A stretch of 64,000 bases of DNA from Tatumella ptyseos ATCC 33301 (GCF_000735525.1 NZ_JMPR01000035.1:264006-328005); one strand, 5' to 3'; shown: positions 35,058 through 44,594, counted from the first letter of the stretch. Notes: a model not told the origin generated them from the letters alone. Numbers and translations: made by a program.

Positions 35058-37411
35058 CTCAGGATCTCCGCACGGGCCACGGCGTCTTCCAGCCACTGAT
35101 GTAACTGTTGCAGTTGCCGGACAGAGACGCGGTCATGCAATGCCGGCCGGTGTCCCCCGGCCATCTGACTCTGTAATTCGCTGGCCATCGCGTCTGCCGG
35201 CAATACACTGGCGGGCGCTTCAGCCCGCAACCCGCCCCCCTCAGTCATTTGCATGATTTGTTCACGGACACGGCCGAAAAACTGACGGCACCATGCGGCC
35301 AGTTGTGCGCAATCATAGCGTGGCGATTGCAGTGCACAAAGGATCCCCTGACGATCCGCAAACGATTCAAAACGGCAGGAAACCACGTACCCTGCCGAGA
35401 GTTCTTCCCGCAACCATTGATAAAACGCAGGCTGATAAATGGCCCCCAACTGTCGTGCTGCCGCCAGCTCAGCAGGCAGTTCGCTGTCCAGAGGCAGGAA
35501 GAATAGTAAGGCATTATCCCCGTCCCTTTCCGGCAGGTGGTGCGCTTCCCCCTTCAGTGGCGGCAGGATTGACTGTTCCTGTTGTAACAGCAGCGTCTGT
35601 TGCAGAAAGTGACTGATCAGCGAAAAAAGCGCGTCATCCTGACAGCGGACAATACAGGACCAGACCGGGGTTGGTTGTGTTACGGCCAGTCGTTGCGGGA
35701 ACTCTGCCAGTAAACGACGGATCAGAATTTCCTGCGTTGTATCTTCGGCCATGACGGACGCCGAAAGATCCGGCCAAAGCGAGCAAAGCAGCCGGATAAG
35801 TTCCGCAGCCTCACCGGCTGCCGGTAACATCATTCTGACCTGAGGCACGCCCTGGTAAAGTGCCACACTGGCCTCGCCTCCGGCATGCCTGACACGGCTT
35901 ATCCAGGGGTGCAGACGGTATCTGAGCTGTGAGAGTTGCGCCCCGGTCAGGGTCATACCGCGTACAGGCCGAAGGATTATGCCCGCCTCTGCACCAGGTA
36001 TTTCTGAACGATAGCAGAGCGGGCCGTCCGCCGGTCCCTGCAGAGAAGCCTCCGGCAGCGAACGTGCCTGTGCCGGACGGACGGTTTGCGGATAGAAAAC
36101 AAAGTCCGGTGCCGGCTCAGGTGAAACGTCACTGATCTCCGGTGCCGGCGACCACCGGCACAGGAAGCCGCGGGCTGTCGTGACCTGCCCTCCCTCTGAA
36201 GGTTCAGTCTGCAATTCACACGGGGACGTGCTGAGCAATGCCTCTGCCAGTGCAGTAATATCTGCGGTATCTCCGGCCTCCCCGCTGGCAACCTTTCTGA
36301 CCTGTTCCATCGGACTGAGACGCAGAAAATCCTGCCGGGCCAGCCGTACGTAATGCGCCTGTTGTTGCGGGCTGAGACAACACACCTGTGCCAGCCAGTG
36401 ACGAAACAGACGGTTGAGGTCGCCTGCCGGATGTGGCGGACCCGCGGGCCGGGTCAGCCGGATCAGTAACCACAAATAGCCCGGGGCCGCACTGACCACT
36501 TCTGCGGCACTGTGATGACACAGCCCCAGCCTGCGCCCGGCATCAATAAAGGATCCTGGTGCCGCATCACTCAGCAGTGCCTGTAATAAGGGAACCGCCG
36601 CCAGCAGTCGGCTCTGCGGGTCGGCAAGCAGATAACTCAGACAGTGCTGCCCTTCACCGGCCACATGTAACACCACCGGGATCTGCCGCTCGTTCACCGG
36701 CACCGGGGCCCGGGCGGGGAATGGCAGCGTCCGGCAGGCGTTCAGCGGCAGGAGCCCGGACAATCCGGCCTGTGACAGGGCCTCTGTCAGGGCGGCGGAC
36801 AAGTCTGTCAGGGACAGCGGCGCACGGATGATCAGGCAGAGATTGCCGGGAGAGTAATATTGCTGATGAAAAGTCAGTAACGCCTGACGCAGGGCGGGAA
36901 GGTCACCGTCCAGGCTCTGCCGGTTACCGGCCACAAAACGACGGAATGCCGGGGGCTGGCCGATACCGGTAGCCAGTAACGCATTGATCAGGGTCGGCGT
37001 ATGGCGGCTCAGCATGCCATATTCCGCATCAATGACCGGAATTTCGCGCCGAATAGCGTCAGCAGAAAATTCCGGTGACAATGCCATATCCAGCAACCGG
37101 GCGAGACCGGCGCTCAGTTCGTCTGACCGGACATCAAAATAATAAAGCGTCCTGCAGGCTTCTGTAGTGGCATTCACACGGCCGTGGCGGGCTGCCACCC
37201 AGGGCATTAACCGCTGCGCGCCGGGAAAGCGCATCCCCCCCTGGAACAGTAAATGCTCCAGCAGATGCGCTAAGCCCGGCCAGCGGGCGGGTTCATGGTG
37301 ACTGCCGGCATCCACCCGCAGGCAAACCGCCGAGGCAGACAGGTCAGCCACCGACTGTAGCTGAACCGCCATGCCGTTGCTGAGGTAATACAGGGACGAG
37401 GACTCACTCAT
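35045..37411 (-). CDS. pqqF: PqqF, M16-family zinc protease of PQQ biosynthesis
   Basis: 788 residues. The inverted zinc motif HxxEH is in GLAHLLEHLLFQGG and the distal Glu ligand region follows (about residues 125-135, REIPVIDAEYG). M16 proteins such as Klebsiella PqqF (about 760 residues) cut the cross-linked PqqA peptide to release the Glu-Tyr precursor. The C-terminal half is the less conserved inactive M16 repeat. It is the last gene of pqqABCDEF, four bases after pqqE. Confidence 0.92.
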   Translation of the reverse strand: MSESSSLYYLSNGMAVQLQSVADLSASAVCLRVDAGSHHEPARWPGLAHLLEHLLFQGGMRFPGAQRLMPWVAARHGRVNATTEACRTLYYFDVRSDELSAGLARLLDMALSPEFSADAIRREIPVIDAEYGMLSRHTPTLINALLATGIGQPPAFRRFVAGNRQSLDGDLPALRQALLTFHQQYYSPGNLCLIIRAPLSLTDLSAALTEALSQAGLSGLLPLNACRTLPFPARAPVPVNERQIPVVLHVAGEGQHCLSYLLADPQSRLLAAVPLLQALLSDAAPGSFIDAGRRLGLCHHSAAEVVSAAPGYLWLLIRLTRPAGPPHPAGDLNRLFRHWLAQVCCLSPQQQAHYVRLARQDFLRLSPMEQVRKVASGEAGDTADITALAEALLSTSPCELQTEPSEGGQVTTARGFLCRWSPAPEISDVSPEPAPDFVFYPQTVRPAQARSLPEASLQGPADGPLCYRSEIPGAEAGIILRPVRGMTLTGAQLSQLRYRLHPWISRVRHAGGEASVALYQGVPQVRMMLPAAGEAAELIRLLCSLWPDLSASVMAEDTTQEILIRRLLAEFPQRLAVTQPTPVWSCIVRCQDDALFSLISHFLQQTLLLQQEQSILPPLKGEAHHLPERDGDNALLFFLPLDSELPAELAAARQLGAIYQPAFYQWLREELSAGYVVSCRFESFADRQGILCALQSPRYDCAQLAAWCRQFFGRVREQIMQMTEGGGLRAEAPASVLPADAMASELQSQMAGGHRPALHDRVSVRQLQQLHQWLEDAVARAEILSCGR

Positions 37412-37415
37412 CCGG

Positions 37416-38555
37416 TTACCCGCGGGAGGTGAAGATCACCTTCGAGTTTTTCTGATTTCGGAACTGCAGTTGTGCAATACGAATATCACTGCAATCGGCT
37501 TCACGCCGCGCCTGCAGGATTTTATCGTGATGAGCCGATTTACTGCACACCGGGTCCGCATTGTCTGCGTTGCCGGTCAGCATAAACGCCTGACAGCGAC
37601 AGCCTCCGAAGTCTTTCTCTTTCTCATCGCAGGAGCGGCAGGGTTCCGGCATCCAGTCATAGCCCCGGTAGCGGTTAAAGCCAAAGGACTGATACCAGAT
37701 GTGCTGCAAGCTGTTATCCAGCACCGACGGAAACTCTATCGGTAACTGACGGGCGCTGTGACAGGGTAACGCAGTACCGTCCGGCGTCACGTTCATAAAA
37801 ATTGCGCCCCAGCCTCCCATGCACCCTTTCGGGCGTTCTTCATAGTAGTCCGGCGTCACAAATAACAGATTGGTCAGATTGCCGTCGGCCTGCATCTTCT
37901 CGCGATAACGCTTCACCACCGCTTCTGCCCGCGCAATCTGGTCACGGGTCGGTAATAACCCTTCCCTGTTCAGTTGGGCCCAGCCATAAAACTGGCAGGT
38001 GGCTAATTCAACATCATCGGCCTCCAGCTGAATACAAAGCTCAATGATGCGGTCGATCTGATCAATATTATGCCGGTGCAGAACAAAGTTAAGCACCATC
38101 GGATAGCCATGGGCTTTGATTGCTTTCGCCATTTCCAGTTTCTGATGGAAGGCTTTTTCCGAGCCCGCCAGTGCGGCATTCAGCGTTTCATCACTGGCCT
38201 GGAAACTGATCTGGATGTGGTCCAGTCCCGCTTCTGCAAAGGTATCCAGTTTTTTACGTGTCAGCCCGATACCGGAAGTGATCAGATTGGTGTAGAACCC
38301 CAGCTCACGTGCCCCGGCAATCAGTTCCGGCAGGTCTTTACGCACTAAAGGCTCCCCGCCGGAAAAACCGAGTTGTACACTGCCCATCTCGCGTGCCTGA
38401 CGAAAAACGGTCAGCCACTGCTCTGTAGTCAGCTCAGACTGCTCTTTGGCAAAGTCGAGCGGGTTCGAGCAGTACGGGCATTGCAGCGGACACCGGTAGG
38501 TCAGCTCCGCCAGTAACCAGAGCGGCGCTTTAATCTCAGGATTAATTTGCGTCAT
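37416..38555 (-). CDS. pqqE: PqqE, radical SAM enzyme cross-linking PqqA
   Basis: 379 residues from ATG 38555 ([15 protein letters not shown]...), overlapping pqqD by 14 bases; a longer frame to 38612 would lie inside pqqD. The radical SAM motif CxxxCxxC is CPLQCPYC. The C-terminal SPASM region has C(x9)G-type cysteines: [17 protein letters not shown] and [20 protein letters not shown]. PqqE, with PqqD as chaperone, joins Glu and Tyr of PqqA by a carbon-carbon bond, the first step of PQQ formation. Confidence 0.95.
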   Translation of the reverse strand: MTQINPEIKAPLWLLAELTYRCPLQCPYCSNPLDFAKEQSELTTEQWLTVFRQAREMGSVQLGFSGGEPLVRKDLPELIAGARELGFYTNLITSGIGLTRKKLDTFAEAGLDHIQISFQASDETLNAALAGSEKAFHQKLEMAKAIKAHGYPMVLNFVLHRHNIDQIDRIIELCIQLEADDVELATCQFYGWAQLNREGLLPTRDQIARAEAVVKRYREKMQADGNLTNLLFVTPDYYEERPKGCMGGWGAIFMNVTPDGTALPCHSARQLPIEFPSVLDNSLQHIWYQSFGFNRYRGYDWMPEPCRSCDEKEKDFGGCRCQAFMLTGNADNADPVCSKSAHHDKILQARREADCSDIRIAQLQFRNQKNSKVIFTSRG

Positions 38556-38823
38556 GGAACATGATCCATTTCTGCTTACCGGCCGCCTGCAGGAAATCGA
38601 CAACATCGTCATCCACTCCGCCGGCCTCCGGAAAGCGCTGATTCAGCAGGTCGATAATCTGTGCCACTGTCCGTTGACCATCCACCTGTTCCAGGATCAT
38701 CGCCGCAGTTTCATTCAGTTTCGCCATGCCTTCCGGGTAAAGAATGACGTGACAATCCTGAGTGGCTTCCCATTGCATGCGATATCCGCGGCGGAACATC
38801 ACCACCGATTGTTCAAAACTCAT
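38542..38823 (-). CDS. pqqD: PqqD, PqqA peptide chaperone
   Basis: 93 residues with the RiPP recognition element fold: [46 protein letters not shown] and the C-terminal [13 protein letters not shown]. It binds PqqA and presents it to PqqE. The start follows the pqqC stop after two bases; the end overlaps pqqE. Confidence 0.95.
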   Translation of the reverse strand: MSFEQSVVMFRRGYRMQWEATQDCHVILYPEGMAKLNETAAMILEQVDGQRTVAQIIDLLNQRFPEAGGVDDDVVDFLQAAGKQKWIMFHDAN

Positions 38824-38825
38824 GG

Positions 38826-39581
38826 TTATACCAGTCGGGTTGTGTGCCAGACCGGCTGATCTGTCACGGTATGATAAGGAGGGCGTTGCAGACTGTAGGC
38901 CATGGTCATGGCATCCAGCATCGTCCAGAGAATATCCAGCTTGAACTGCAGGATTTCCAGCATCCGGTTCTGTTTATCTGCGGTATCGAAGTGCTCCAGC
39001 GCCAGTGCCAGACCATGTTCAACATCACGGCGGGCCTGACTCAGACGACTGCGGAAATAGAAGTAACCTTCCTCTTTGATCCACGGATAATGCTGAGGCC
39101 AGCTATCCAGACGGGACTGGTGAATTTGCGGGGCAAACAGTTCCGTCAGAGAGCTGCAGGCGGCCTCTTCCCAGCTGGCGCGGCGGGCAAAATTCACATA
39201 CGCATCGACCGCGAAACGAACACCGGGTAAAACATGTTTTTCAGAAAGTAAATCTTCACGCGATAACCCCACCGCTTCACCGAGCTGTAACCAGGCTTCG
39301 ATCCCGCCTTCACTGCCGTCTGCACCGTCATGGTCAAGGATACGCTGTACCCACTTACGTCGGGTCGCCGGGTCCGGGCAGTTCGCCATTATTGCCGCAT
39401 CTTTCAGCGGAATGTTGGTCTGATAATAGAAGCGGTTCGCAACCCAGCCCTGGATCTGTTCACGGGTCGCCTGGCCGTTGTGCATAGCGATATGGTAAGG
39501 GTGATAAATATGGTAACAGGCACCTTTATCCCGCAATGCCTGTTCAAAAGCCTGCTTGCTCAGGGTGGTAGTGATCGTCAT
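38826..39581 (-). CDS. pqqC: PqqC, pyrroloquinoline-quinone synthase
   Basis: 251 residues, all-helical oxidase that carries out the final ring closure and eight-electron oxidation with oxygen. [32 protein letters not shown] contains the active-site His/Arg/Tyr residues. [56 protein letters not shown] and [19 protein letters not shown] are family signatures. The length equals Klebsiella PqqC (251). Confidence 0.96.
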   Translation of the reverse strand: MTITTTLSKQAFEQALRDKGACYHIYHPYHIAMHNGQATREQIQGWVANRFYYQTNIPLKDAAIMANCPDPATRRKWVQRILDHDGADGSEGGIEAWLQLGEAVGLSREDLLSEKHVLPGVRFAVDAYVNFARRASWEEAACSSLTELFAPQIHQSRLDSWPQHYPWIKEEGYFYFRSRLSQARRDVEHGLALALEHFDTADKQNRMLEILQFKLDILWTMLDAMTMAYSLQRPPYHTVTDQPVWHTTRLV

Positions 39582-39584
39582 GGA

Positions 39585-40502
39585 TTAATCCTGTAGCTGT
39601 ATCGCCATTCCGTCCCAACTCACCTCAATGCCCTGCTGTTGCAGGAACCGGCGCTGGGGCGAATCCTCATTGAGGATGGGATTGGTGTTGTTAATATGAA
39701 TAAGAATTTTACGACTGGCAGGTAAAGCCGCCAGCAGTGTCATCAGCCCCTGCTCTTCGGCGAGTGCCAGATGACCCATTGCCCGGCCGGTGTTTTTACC
39801 GACGCCGGTGCTTAGTAATTCATCATCCTGCCAGACGGTGCCATCGATTAACAGGCAGTCGGCTTTTTTCAGCCAGGGCAGGATCACATCATCCGGCTCA
39901 CCCAGCCCGGGGGCATAGAATAATGATTTGCCGTTTGCTTTGTTTTCAATGAACAACGCGACATTGTGTCCGGGCAGAGGACGATCACGGTAAGGTGAGT
40001 ATGGCGGTGCATTACTGAGAATAGGCACCGCGGTAAATGTCAGATTACCGCAGACCGTTACGCTGAAGGGTTCAAGCGGACGAATGGCATGGTGCTGCAG
40101 ACCACCATTCCAGTGCTCCAGCATCGGGAAGACCGGAAAACCGGTACTAAGATCCTGATGAACTTCGTCTGTACACCAGACACGGTGCGGACAGCCTTCA
40201 CGCAGGCTTAAAAGCCCGGTGGTATGGTCTATCTGGCTATCGGTCAGAATAATATCCCCGATGGCGGTCCCGCGCAGTACACCGCGTTTTACCAGCTCAG
40301 GGGTCATGAAAATTTGTCGGGAGATATCCGGAGAGGCGTTACATAAGACCCAGTCTTCACCGTTATCACTGACAATGATTGAAGACTGTGTCCTGGCGTG
40401 AGCATTGATGGTACCGTCACGCAGCCCTTTACAGTTGCTGCAATTACAGTTCCACTGCGGGAAACCACCACCGGCAGCAGAGCCCAGCACTTTGATAAAC
40501 AT
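39585..40502 (-). CDS. pqqB: PqqB, metallo-beta-lactamase-fold hydroxylase of PQQ biosynthesis
   Basis: 305 residues. The N-terminus [26 protein letters not shown] carries the PqqB zinc-binding cysteines. The metal-ligand positions follow in [18 protein letters not shown] and HINNTNPI. PqqB is an iron-dependent hydroxylase acting on the Glu-Tyr precursor before PqqC. It follows pqqA after 60 bases that contain a stem-loop. Confidence 0.95.
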   Translation of the reverse strand: MFIKVLGSAAGGGFPQWNCNCSNCKGLRDGTINAHARTQSSIIVSDNGEDWVLCNASPDISRQIFMTPELVKRGVLRGTAIGDIILTDSQIDHTTGLLSLREGCPHRVWCTDEVHQDLSTGFPVFPMLEHWNGGLQHHAIRPLEPFSVTVCGNLTFTAVPILSNAPPYSPYRDRPLPGHNVALFIENKANGKSLFYAPGLGEPDDVILPWLKKADCLLIDGTVWQDDELLSTGVGKNTGRAMGHLALAEEQGLMTLLAALPASRKILIHINNTNPILNEDSPQRRFLQQQGIEVSWDGMAIQLQD

Positions 40503-40522
40503 AAAATACTCTTTACTGAAGG

Positions 40523-40549
40523 TAAGTGCCGCCCGAAAGCGGCCACTTA
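40523..40549 (-). terminator. stem-loop between pqqA and pqqB (attenuator-like)
   Basis: TAAGTGCCGC (40523-40532) pairs with GCGG-C-CACTTA (40539-40549), ten base pairs with one bulged C and a six-base loop. It lies 13 bases after the pqqA stop. No U-tract follows, so partial termination or 3'-end stabilisation giving more pqqA than pqqB-F mRNA is the likely role. Confidence 0.5.
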
Positions 40550-40562
40550 TGACACCGGATAA

Positions 40563-40634
40563 TTAACGGTTAGAAATGTACAGAGTCACTTCCATACCCA
40601 GGCGCATATCTACGAATTCAGGTTTTTTCCACAT
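40563..40634 (-). CDS. pqqA: PqqA, precursor peptide of PQQ
   Basis: 23 residues; too short for most gene finders. It begins MWKKPEFVDMRLGMEVTLY and ends ISNR. The Glu (15) and Tyr (19) of the EVTLY motif are the atoms that become PQQ. Klebsiella PqqA has the same length and nearly the same sequence. AAGG lies nine bases before the ATG. It is the first gene of the leftward pqqABCDEF operon; the promoter must lie in 40635-40785, unless transcription also enters from the dipeptidase gene. Confidence 0.97.
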   Translation of the reverse strand: MWKKPEFVDMRLGMEVTLYISNR

Positions 40635-40785
40635 AATAATGACCTTAATACTTAAAATGTTAATGTCCGAAAAATAGCCTGCGACCGGGTGCTGCCCGGG
40701 TTTCCCGGAACACCCCCCCTTCACAAGGCCGATAAATGTTGCGCCTTTGTCAAGCAGAGGTCAATGAAAAGATGACTAAATTCTT

Positions 40786-41814
40786 TTAAGCTGTCATAAA
40801 ATGTTCGACGATACGTAACCAGTTGTGACGGCAGACTTTGTCGATCACCGCCCCGCTCAGCCCTGCCTGGTGCAGACTCTCTTCAATGGCCGGTAACCCG
40901 GTCACATCTTTAAGTGCAGCAGGCACACTGGCGCCGTCAAAATCAGACCCCAACGCCACATGATCTTCACCGGCATGGTTGATCATATAACGAATATGCC
41001 GGGTAATGAGTTCTGTCGGCGTATCGTCGTTTCGCTGACCGTCCGGTCGCAGAAAAGCGTTACCAAAATTGATGCCTGCCACGCCGCCACTCTCTGCCAG
41101 GATACGTAATTGCTCATCGGTCAGGTTACGCGGCTGGGGGCAGAGTGCATGGGCATTCGAATGGGTCGCCACCAGTGGCTGATGGCTGTAGCGCGCGGTA
41201 TCAAAAAACGCCTGCTGATTCATATGCGAGACATCAATGATCAGGTTCAGTGCGCCAAGCTGGCGGATAAAATCGATCCCTTTGTCCGTCAGTCCGGGTC
41301 CGCTGTCCGGTGAGCCCGGGAAACTGCCGGTGATGCCCTCGCCGAACCGGTTAGGGTTATTCCAGAACGGACCGACACTGCGGACACCTCCCTGATAAAA
41401 CTCGTTCAGTAACACACCTTCAGTATCCAGCGCATCCGCCCCTTCAATATGAGCAATCATCGCCAGCACACCGTTTTCCAGGCAGTAACGGACCTCTGCG
41501 GCCGTCCGGCAGATTTTGGCCTTACCGTCTGAAAACTGTTCCAGACGACCAAGGATTGCCAGCTGTTCGCGCATGACGCTGACGTGGTCACGCAATGCTC
41601 CGAGGCGCTGCGGGAAATGCCGGGCGACATAGCTTTCCGGCGGGACGAAGATAGCAAAAAATGCGGCCCCTAACCGGCCCTGACGGATACGGCTAAAATC
41701 CAGATGACCGTCGCAGCCCGCCCGGAAGAAGTAATGTTCCGGATTTTCCGGGTGTTGCAGCCATAACTGCATCAGTAAATCATTATGGCCATCAAAATAA
41801 GTCGTTATTGTCAT
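40786..41814 (-). CDS. M19-family membrane dipeptidase (renal dipeptidase-like)
   Basis: 342 residues from ATG 41814 (MTITTYFDGHNDLLM...). Binuclear zinc site residues are seen in order: FDGHND, the bridging Glu in IAHIEGADAL, His in LIIDVSHMNQQAF and THSNAHAL, and a C-terminal Asp in VALGSDFDGA. M19 enzymes cleave dipeptides, often with D-residues at the C-terminal side. It lies 151 bases upstream of pqqA on the same strand. Dipeptidases of this family are found next to pqq operons in pseudomonads, so a role in finishing PqqA digestion (for example freeing the Glu-Tyr unit) is a reasonable inference. Confidence 0.88.
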   Translation of the reverse strand: MTITTYFDGHNDLLMQLWLQHPENPEHYFFRAGCDGHLDFSRIRQGRLGAAFFAIFVPPESYVARHFPQRLGALRDHVSVMREQLAILGRLEQFSDGKAKICRTAAEVRYCLENGVLAMIAHIEGADALDTEGVLLNEFYQGGVRSVGPFWNNPNRFGEGITGSFPGSPDSGPGLTDKGIDFIRQLGALNLIIDVSHMNQQAFFDTARYSHQPLVATHSNAHALCPQPRNLTDEQLRILAESGGVAGINFGNAFLRPDGQRNDDTPTELITRHIRYMINHAGEDHVALGSDFDGASVPAALKDVTGLPAIEESLHQAGLSGAVIDKVCRHNWLRIVEHFMTA

Positions 41815-41870
41815 ACTTTCTGATCCCATGGTAACGCAGAGGGCCTGCTATCCCCCTGCTCAGGGAGAAT

Positions 41871-42737
41871 TTACTGACGTTCAGCCAGATAGCGGCTGAT
41901 CACGGCCAGATCCTGCGCACCAAGCCCGTCGTCTACCGCCTGTTGCCAGAGACGGGTAATGTTATCCAGTGCCGGTAACTGTGCTGCATTACCAGCTTCA
42001 ACGGCTAGCTTCGCATCTTTCAGGGCCCAGATAAGCTGCATTTGTGGCGAGAAGTCGCCACTTTCAATCATTTGCAGTTTGACTTTCGCATAGGGTGCTG
42101 CCAGTGGCCCCCCTTCCAGGGCCTGCCAGAACGCCTCCGGACCGAACCCCAGGCTTTCTGCCAGACGTTCACTTTCTGCCAGGCTCTGCATCAGACCTAT
42201 CAGCCAGCTGTTCACCACCAGCTTCATCCGGGAACCTGCTCCGGCGTCACCCTGCCACAGGGTGGCTTTACTGATGGCAGCAAATACCTGTTCTGCTGCG
42301 CCGGCCCGCGAACGGTCGCCGCTGGCCAGTACCGTGATCTGCGCATTCTCCGCCGGGGCTTTGGTGCCGGAGACCGGCGCATCAAGGAAAAGAATATCCG
42401 GACGTTGCTCACTCAGCAGCTGATGTAGCTTTTCCGTGCCTTCCACACCGAGGGTACCCATCTGACAGACGGTTGCTCCCTGCGGTATTTCGCTCAGCGC
42501 CTGTGTCAGCACATCCCGGGTCGTTTTTTCGTCCGGTAACATGGTGATGATCACCGATGCACGGCTGACTGCCGCGGCAGGAGAATCCGCCAGCGTGAAG
42601 CCCGGTTGTGTTAAATCTTCGCCCTTTTCCGGGCTACGGTTCCAGCCATAAACGGCAAACCCCTTTTTCAGCAGGTTACTGGCAAAGGCGTGCCCCATGG
42701 CACCCAGCCCCAGCACTGCGACTTCAGGTTGTTTCAT
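41871..42737 (-). CDS. NAD(P)-dependent 3-hydroxyisobutyrate dehydrogenase-family oxidoreductase
   Basis: 288 residues from ATG 42737, preceded by GGAGG. The nucleotide-binding site is VAVLGLGAMGHAFASNLLKKG, with Arg of NRSPEK suggesting NADP preference. DAPVSGTKAPAE is the substrate-binding signature and the catalytic Lys lies in GSRMKLVVNSWL. The family covers 3-hydroxyisobutyrate, tartronate semialdehyde and 4-hydroxybutyrate dehydrogenases and imine reductases. It is upstream of the dipeptidase gene on the same strand with a 56-base gap; a link to PQQ is not evident. Confidence 0.85.
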   Translation of the reverse strand: MKQPEVAVLGLGAMGHAFASNLLKKGFAVYGWNRSPEKGEDLTQPGFTLADSPAAAVSRASVIITMLPDEKTTRDVLTQALSEIPQGATVCQMGTLGVEGTEKLHQLLSEQRPDILFLDAPVSGTKAPAENAQITVLASGDRSRAGAAEQVFAAISKATLWQGDAGAGSRMKLVVNSWLIGLMQSLAESERLAESLGFGPEAFWQALEGGPLAAPYAKVKLQMIESGDFSPQMQLIWALKDAKLAVEAGNAAQLPALDNITRLWQQAVDDGLGAQDLAVISRYLAERQ

Positions 42738-42820
42738 ATGACCTCCGTTAATCGTTGATGGGGCCGAAGCCCCTGTCTGCAGCCCCTCCGACGGGAGGAC
42801 CCACGCTAAATCCATTGACT

Positions 42821-43246
42821 TCAGGCGTGTACTGCCGGGCTCGTCACGGTACTACGCCGCCGGGCCTTAGAGACCTGAACATCAGATAATAATGACTCAA
42901 ACGGGATCCCCGTGTGCTGATGGAGTGCCAGAATCTGTGCCTTAGAGAGCTGCCGGGTTCCATTGAGTATTTCGTAGACTCTGGAGGATGTTGCCCTGAT
43001 CATTCGCGCGACATCCTGCACACTCAAACCCTGCTGCTCCATACGAAACTTAATCGCCTCAACTGCTGTGGGAGGGGCAATTTTATAATGAATATCTTCA
43101 TAGGCAGCGATCAGGGTAACCATAACTTCCATAAAGTCCCCCTCCTCTGTACCTGGCTCTGGCTGAGAGTCAAACAGCGGCTCAATGAGCGCCAGTGCGT
43201 TAAGATAATCCGTCTCATTGCGGATAGGCTTAACCTGATATGTCAT
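42821..43246 (-). CDS. higA: HigA-type antitoxin
   Basis: 141 residues. The N-terminal half (ETDYLNALALIEPLFDSQPEPGTEEGDFMEVMVTLI) is the toxin-binding region typical of this HigA branch. The C-terminal helix-turn-helix is QGLSVQDVARMIRATSSRVYEILNGTRQLS. It neutralises HigB and represses the operon. The start overlaps the toxin stop by four bases (ATGA on the minus strand), as in higBA operons where the toxin gene comes first. Confidence 0.88.
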   Translation of the reverse strand: MTYQVKPIRNETDYLNALALIEPLFDSQPEPGTEEGDFMEVMVTLIAAYEDIHYKIAPPTAVEAIKFRMEQQGLSVQDVARMIRATSSRVYEILNGTRQLSKAQILALHQHTGIPFESLLSDVQVSKARRRSTVTSPAVHA

Positions 43247-43542
43247 AGTGTCACCTTCTTTGCATCAATTTTACTGTATTCAGCATGAGTGCCAACAAAC
43301 TTAATGAATACCGCTTGTTGGGCGTAAGCAACGCTACCTATGATCCGATAAGTGTTGCCCTTGATGTCAAAAACAACACGGTTATGTTCTAAAAAATCAA
43401 CTGAGCGGTATTGGCGCTTTATGTCCTGCGGTGAGTGCCAGTGTGCTTTACTGACCTCCTGGTACCAGGCAGACACCGGCCCTTTTGCGTCAGCATGTGT
43501 CGTCCAAAAGTCTGCCAATATCCTTTTTGCTACGACATTCAT
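43243..43542 (-). CDS. higB: HigB-type mRNA interferase toxin
   Basis: 99 residues from ATG 43542 (MNVVAKRILADFW...). Family features are AWYQEVSKAHWHSPQDIKRQY, the RIIGSVAYAQQAVFIKFVGTHAEYSKIDA core with the strand Arg/Phe residues and the C-terminal HAEYSKID motif. HigB of this family cleaves mRNA on ribosomes. An in-frame upstream start at 43581 would begin inside the promoter and operators, so it is rejected. Confidence 0.88.
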   Translation of the reverse strand: MNVVAKRILADFWTTHADAKGPVSAWYQEVSKAHWHSPQDIKRQYRSVDFLEHNRVVFDIKGNTYRIIGSVAYAQQAVFIKFVGTHAEYSKIDAKKVTL

Positions 43543-43556
43543 ATCCAGTCCCTGAG

Positions 43557-43600
43557 TCCCAATATGGGATTCACTATACACCTCCCAAAACGGGACTCAA
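43557..43600 (-). promoter_or_regulatory. higBA promoter with two HigA operators
   Basis: Two matching inverted repeats, TCCC-AATAT-GGGA (43557-43569) and TCCC-AAAAC-GGGA (43583-43595), have centres 26 bases apart. Between them on the minus strand lies a -10 TATAGT (43573-43578); a -35 TTGAGT (43595-43600) follows with a 16-base spacer. One operator thus covers the start site and the other the -35/-10 spacer, the classical layout for antitoxin autorepression. Confidence 0.7.
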
Positions 43601-43778
43601 GCACTTCTTTCGGAAACCTTTGGAGCCAATAAGAGATGAGCGCGTGCCCGTGACATAATACGGAATACCGGCTGTCGCCGGGTATGATGTCCGGGCCTGA
43701 GGGCTTTCTTTTCTGGCCGGTACACCGGTATCGTGGCTGAGCAAACAGCGTGGTGAACGGATAACCCGTACCGGCCGG

Positions 43779-44165
43779 TCAGCAGAAGATACTGTGCAGG
43801 GACGAAGCGATAAGCAGTAAACCGCCTGCAATATTAATGATTTTTTTTAGCACCAACGTATTCGTTTTCTTTGCGGAAAAAATAAGAACCTGGCTGACCG
43901 CCACCAGCCAGAAACTCATTACCATCACATGGACGGAAGCCAGCATCAGATAATGGCTAATGCCACCCTGCTGACCGGCAAACTGTGAAACAACGGTCAG
44001 ATAAAAAATGATCGCTTTCGGGTTCAGGATATTAGCTGTCCACGCGCCCCGCAAACTGACCGGTTCCGTGGCCTCCGGCAGAACACCGTACCGGGCCTTC
44101 ATCCCGCTACGGATCAGTGTCGCCCCCAGCCAGAGCAGCCAGAGAGCACCGGCGACTTTCATGAG
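43779..44165 (-). pseudogene. LysE-family exporter, 5'-truncated
   Basis: The frame encodes the C-terminal two thirds of a LysE/RhtB amino acid exporter: LMKVAGALWLLWLGATLIRSG (third helix), then WTANILNPKAIIFYLTVVSQF, a family signature, and three more helices. The N-terminal roughly 65 residues, including the GPN motif, are missing. Upstream of 44165 the frame runs into the antisense of an FMN reductase fragment. Both genes lost their 5' ends at the same point (about 44160), so a deletion across a divergent promoter is the likely cause. Confidence 0.8.
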
Positions 44166-44594
44166 ACAATGCCTGTCGCTGAGGTTGCTGACTGGAGAAG
44201 AAATCTGCAGGACGCTGATTTGGTCATTATTGCCAGTCCTGAATATGCTCATGGTGTCACTGGTGTAATTAAAAATGCGCTCGACTGGATTGTTTCCAGC
44301 GGAGAGTTCACAGATAAACCGGTATCGATACCCAACCTCTCTCCCCGGGCCGGAATCGCGCATGCTCAGTTAATCGAAATAATCACGGTTATGGGCGCGC
44401 AATATAGCGCGTCATGCAGCCCTGTTGCCTCGCTTGCTGAGCCTTACGTCATTCCCGGGTTGTCTGCCGCAGAATTGTGCGAACAACCAGAGATTAACTC
44501 CCGTTTGCGCCGGTTGTGGGAAGTTATTCTTCTGACACTGACGAGCCGGCATGCCACGACAATACGGTTGCGGAGAGCTTTTTCCAGCTACTGA
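44163..44594 (+). pseudogene. NADPH-dependent FMN reductase, 5'-truncated, 3' end disrupted by IS remnant
   Basis: From ATG 44169 the frame reads VAEVADWRRNLQDADLVIIASPEYAHGVTG and then VIKNALDWIVSSGEFTDKPV, the FMN-binding part of the flavodoxin-like NADPH-dependent FMN reductase family (ArsH/ChrR/YieF type). The first strand and phosphate-binding loop (GSxR) are absent. The C-terminus after LRRLWEVIL changes into sequence that overlaps an IS3-type transposase tail in another frame, so the 3' end is also foreign. Confidence 0.75.

Noticed and set aside
43574-43831. 85-codon minus-strand frame upstream of higB
   Set aside because: It covers the higBA promoter and operators and has no homology.
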